Assembly (NCBI GenBank): GCA_023428295.1
Contig: JAEYYV010000238.1
Location: forward strand, 1-19,430
Reading direction: 5' to 3'
DNA: 19,430 nt
Source of the DNA: Pseudomonadota bacterium
Lineage (GTDB): Bacteria > Myxococcota_A > Polyangia > Haliangiales > Haliangiaceae
Positions 17,938 to 19,430 of the stretch are shown here, piece after piece (the stretch's first letter is position 1; each line of letters starts with the position of its first letter). The position numbers were made by a program, and so were the translations under genes. The notes under the pieces were generated by a model, which saw nothing but the letters and a program-made list of their open reading frames with translations, was not told where the DNA came from and made no database searches.

Positions 17938-19430
17938 CGTCGTCCGGATCGGTTCAGCTCTTCGATAGACACGCCCGCCTGCTCCGCGATGGCCGCGAGC
18001 ACCTCGGGCGGCAGGCCCAGGCTCTCCGGCGTGTAAGGTTGAGCGACGTTGTAGCGCGCCCCCGAACCGTCGGGGAAGTAGCCGTTAGACGCGCTCGCGA
18101 TCTCGTGGAAGCTGTGCGCCTCGATCGAGGTCAGGTGCGCGGTGAGCGCGAGACGTGCCATCGCCGGATCTGCGCCGAGCACGTCGAACAGGCCCATCGC
18201 GCGCGCCGTCGTGCCCGAGATGCCGGCCTTGAGCGGCATCGAGGCTTCGCGGGCGGCCGTGATGAACGGCGCATCGGGCTGCACCATGTTCGCGCGCGAG
18301 CCCACCACCCACGGCAGACCGCCCTCGGGATCCACGGTGGCTGCTTGCGCGATCTCGCGCGGGCTGAGGCCGAGGCCGAGCTCTTGCGCGGCGTCGATCG
18401 ACAGCTCGCTGCGCGCGAGGATGCTGCCCTCGCCGACGCGCGTCGGTGCGGTGACGCCCTCGATGCCCATCGCGGTGACAGCCTCGGGGGTGAACGAGGG
18501 CAGCTTCGTGTCGTGGCCCTCGGCCTTCGCCGCCGCGTAGCCCGCGTGGTCGTCGCCGAACGGCGTGAACAGGCCCTTCGCACTCGGGCGACCGTCGGGC
18601 CCGATGCTCTCGAGGTACGCCGCGCGACGCGCCTCGAGGCGATCGATATCGGCCATCGTGAACGCACCGTCCTCGCGGTCGGCAAAGCGCGCGCGCATCT
18701 CCTCGATGCCGCCCTCGCGAAGCACCGCGTCGCCGAGGATGCGCTCCTGGAACTCGGCCATCGCGACCATGCGCTCGCGAACGTTGCCGCCCTCGAGCAC
18801 CGCGCGGATCGTCTCCGGATCGTTGCCCACCGCGCCCGCGTAATTGCGCTGCGACGGGTGCTCGCCGAGCATCGATAGCGACGCGTCGAGCGAGTCGCCG
18901 TGCATGACGGAGAGGTAGTCGAGCACCTTCTGGCCCATCGCGTCCATCGTCGGCGTGATCGCCTCGTGCGTCGCGGGGCTCATCGCGAGCGCGCTCTCGA
19001 ACGCCGCGCGTTGCGACTGGAGCGCAGGATCGGCGCCCACGCGTGCAGCGTCGGCCGAAGCGAGTACGCCCGGGATATCCGCCGACAGCGCCGGGTCGAC
19101 GGTCTTTGCCCCGTTCGCCGCACGGGCGAGATCGAACACGGTCTGGCTGTCCGGCGTACCGGGCGCCGCGGGGAGACGCGCCGACTCCGAGTCCCATTGG
19201 TGGAGCGCTGCGCCTTCGGAGCCCGTGATGACACCGTCGGCGTTCGCCTCGACATGCAGCGCAGCGAGCGCTTCGCGCATCGGCGCGGGGTTCGCCGCAT
19301 CGATCTCGGCAGCCCACCCGGCAATCGTGGCGCGCTCCTCGGGCGTGTGCGCTTGACGCGACAGCTCGACGAGCGCGGCGCGATCGCCTGCGTCGGCCGC
19401 GTCGCTCGCACCACCGCCACCGCCGCCACC
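17934..19430 (-). CDS. Large helical protein with glycine linker and EF-hand-like loop, 5' end beyond window; function unknown
   Basis: The frame is open from the right edge to a TGA at 17934: 498 residues with no N-terminus. An ATG at 19280 exists, but the same frame continues upstream with sensible coding sequence (GGGGGGASDAADAGDRAALV), so I treat the gene as partial. The visible part begins with six Gly, probably a linker after another domain. Fragment residues 61-72 (EANADGVITGSE) fit an EF-hand loop with Glu at position 1, and ADREDGAFTMAD (250-261) is a more degenerate one. The rest is mostly Ala-rich helix. Near the end, GISGTTAR (403-410) and HSFHEI (439-444) stand out as polar conserved-looking motifs. 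No signal or membrane segment is visible in this part. It overlaps the next gene by four bases (ATGA). An effector or toxin-like protein is one possibility, not established. Confidence 0.75.
   Translation of the reverse strand, partial: GGGGGGGASDAADAGDRAALVELSRQAHTPEERATIAGWAAEIDAANPAPMREALAALHVEANADGVITGSEGAALHQWDSESARLPAAPGTPDSQTVFDLARAANGAKTVDPALSADIPGVLASADAARVGADPALQSQRAAFESALAMSPATHEAITPTMDAMGQKVLDYLSVMHGDSLDASLSMLGEHPSQRNYAGAVGNDPETIRAVLEGGNVRERMVAMAEFQERILGDAVLREGGIEEMRARFADREDGAFTMADIDRLEARRAAYLESIGPDGRPSAKGLFTPFGDDHAGYAAAKAEGHDTKLPSFTPEAVTAMGIEGVTAPTRVGEGSILARSELSIDAAQELGLGLSPREIAQAATVDPEGGLPWVVGSRANMVQPDAPFITAAREASMPLKAGISGTTARAMGLFDVLGADPAMARLALTAHLTSIEAHSFHEIASASNGYFPDGSGARYNVAQPYTPESLGLPPEVLAAIAEQAGVSIEELNRSGRR

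Noticed and set aside
19411..19430. Short GCC/ACC repeat at the right edge as a possible tandem repeat or array.
   Set aside because: It is in frame with the partial gene and simply encodes six glycines, so a protein linker is the plain explanation.

Overview
The window is GC-rich and densely coding, and it looks chromosomal. It most likely comes from a member of the Myxococcota (formerly Deltaproteobacteria). Three things point there: two tandem secreted proteins with C-terminal Cys / hydrophobic helix / Arg-cluster tails of the MYXO-CTERM type; a zinc-finger Hanks-type kinase with a transmembrane helix and an AgmX-like C-terminal domain; and an elongation factor G of the mitochondrial-like spdEFG1 type found in spirochaetes, planctomycetes and deltaproteobacteria. 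I see no phage, insertion sequence, CRISPR array or rRNA.

Layout. Positions 1-2055 (minus strand): a MATE exporter followed 10 bp later by a TPR protein with a signal peptide, which runs off the left edge. Positions 2121-3443 (plus): a free-standing LigD-type primase-polymerase. Positions 3440-7198 (minus): a two-gene operon of a large lipoprotein lipase followed by a FadL-type outer-membrane channel, the same arrangement as volA-fadL of Vibrio cholerae. Positions 7348-8436 (minus): tRNA-Arg(UCU) followed directly by a YihY/BrkB membrane protein. Positions 8577-9667 (plus): a Cys-rich lipoprotein and a small secreted protein, both unrecognised. Positions 9664-12675 (minus): two abutting paralogous metzincin-like surface proteins. 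Positions 12790-14589 (minus): the kinase. Positions 14662-16842 (plus): EF-G, closed by a clear intrinsic terminator. Positions 16942-19430 (minus): two translationally coupled genes of unknown function, an EF-hand-like/glycine-linker protein that runs off the right edge and a Cys-rich alpha-helical protein.

How the genes may work together. The best functional unit is the lipase-FadL operon: hydrolysis of an extracellular lipid at the cell surface and import of the released fatty acid. The tandem metzincin-like proteins share an unusual change: the first zinc-binding His of the HExxHxxGxxH motif is Gln in both, while the other two His and the Met-turn are kept. They are either inactive binding proteins or a family with altered metal coordination. 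The coupled pair at the right edge is the least explained part of the window. I see no complete, clearly new multi-gene system; the strongest leads are those three loci and the stand-alone repair polymerase.
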